From NCBI RefSeq assembly GCF_029537395.1, contig NZ_CP120677.1:496001-560000 (forward strand): DNA of 64,000 nucleotides. The letters are read 5' to 3'. The notes beneath the pieces are model-generated. The model did no database searches and was not told where the DNA came from. It saw nothing but the letters and a program-made list of their open reading frames with translations. This document shows positions 63,939 to 64,000 of this stretch, one piece after another (the stretch's first letter is position 1; every line of letters starts with the position of its first letter). A program made the position numbers and the translations under genes. This stretch comes from Tissierella sp. Yu-01. GTDB lineage: Bacteria > Bacillota > Clostridia > Tissierellales > Tissierellaceae.

Positions 63939-64000
63939 TGAATTAAAATGCACAGTTGTCCTACGATTTAACTTTTGCAATCATGTGAAAAAGAATGTGA

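Overview
The window is AT-rich, densely coding DNA from an anaerobic, low-GC Firmicute. The best match is an amino-acid-fermenting clostridium of the Tissierellia/Clostridia type. The reasons are a complete 3-methylaspartate (glutamate mutase) pathway, a six-subunit Rnf complex, a selenocysteine system, clostridial gene order around the cell-shape and ribosome-assembly genes, and strong AGGAGG ribosome binding sites. The genus cannot be fixed from the sequence alone.

Region 1 (1-3.3 kb): a 5'-cut beta-CASP nuclease-like gene, lipoate-protein ligase and a GNAT-like protein. Region 2 (3.6-13.3 kb): a catabolic operon. Glutamate mutase S, its reactivator GlmL and subunit E make 3-methylaspartate. 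Methylaspartate ammonia-lyase makes mesaconate. A two-subunit fumarase-type hydratase makes citramalate. CitD/E/F-type lyase splits it into acetate and pyruvate, and CitC, behind a terminator, would activate the lyase. Region 3 (13.3-23.5 kb): EcsC-like protein, a 32-residue ORF, a baeRF protein, MltG, a decayed XRE regulator, tRNA-Leu(CAA), DNA polymerase I, CoaE, a lytic transglycosylase, an oligopeptide-binding lipoprotein and tRNA-Leu(GAG).

Region 4 (23.6-29.6 kb): rnfCDGEAB, which probably turns ferredoxin oxidised during the fermentation into an ion gradient, followed by a NusG-II protein and a Gx transporter. Region 5 (29.6-48.4 kb): a housekeeping run of maf, radC, mreBCD, a very large PBP2, minCDE, a degenerate M23 (SpoIVFA-like) protein, two radical-SAM-linked genes, rng, rplU-prp-rpmA behind an L21-type leader, obg, yhbY, nadD, yqeK, rsfS and ridA. 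Region 6 (48.4-55.6 kb): dacF on the minus strand, a ComEA-like protein, selD (itself with an in-frame TGA selenocysteine codon), selA, selB and an atypical OmpR-type regulator.

Region 7 (55.6-64 kb) is accessory. Two diverged copies of a unit of about 220 bp, each starting with a tRNA-Sec-like 5' half and ending in a hairpin and a promoter-like stretch, precede a two-TM protein gene and a 5'-truncated cytosine-5 DNA methyltransferase. After these come small ORFs, a short RadC, a DUF960 protein, unknown proteins, a DUF927 ATPase and a large inverted repeat at the right edge. This looks like part of a mobile element or an insertion hotspot beside the sel genes. No integrase is visible in the window, so the type of element is not settled.
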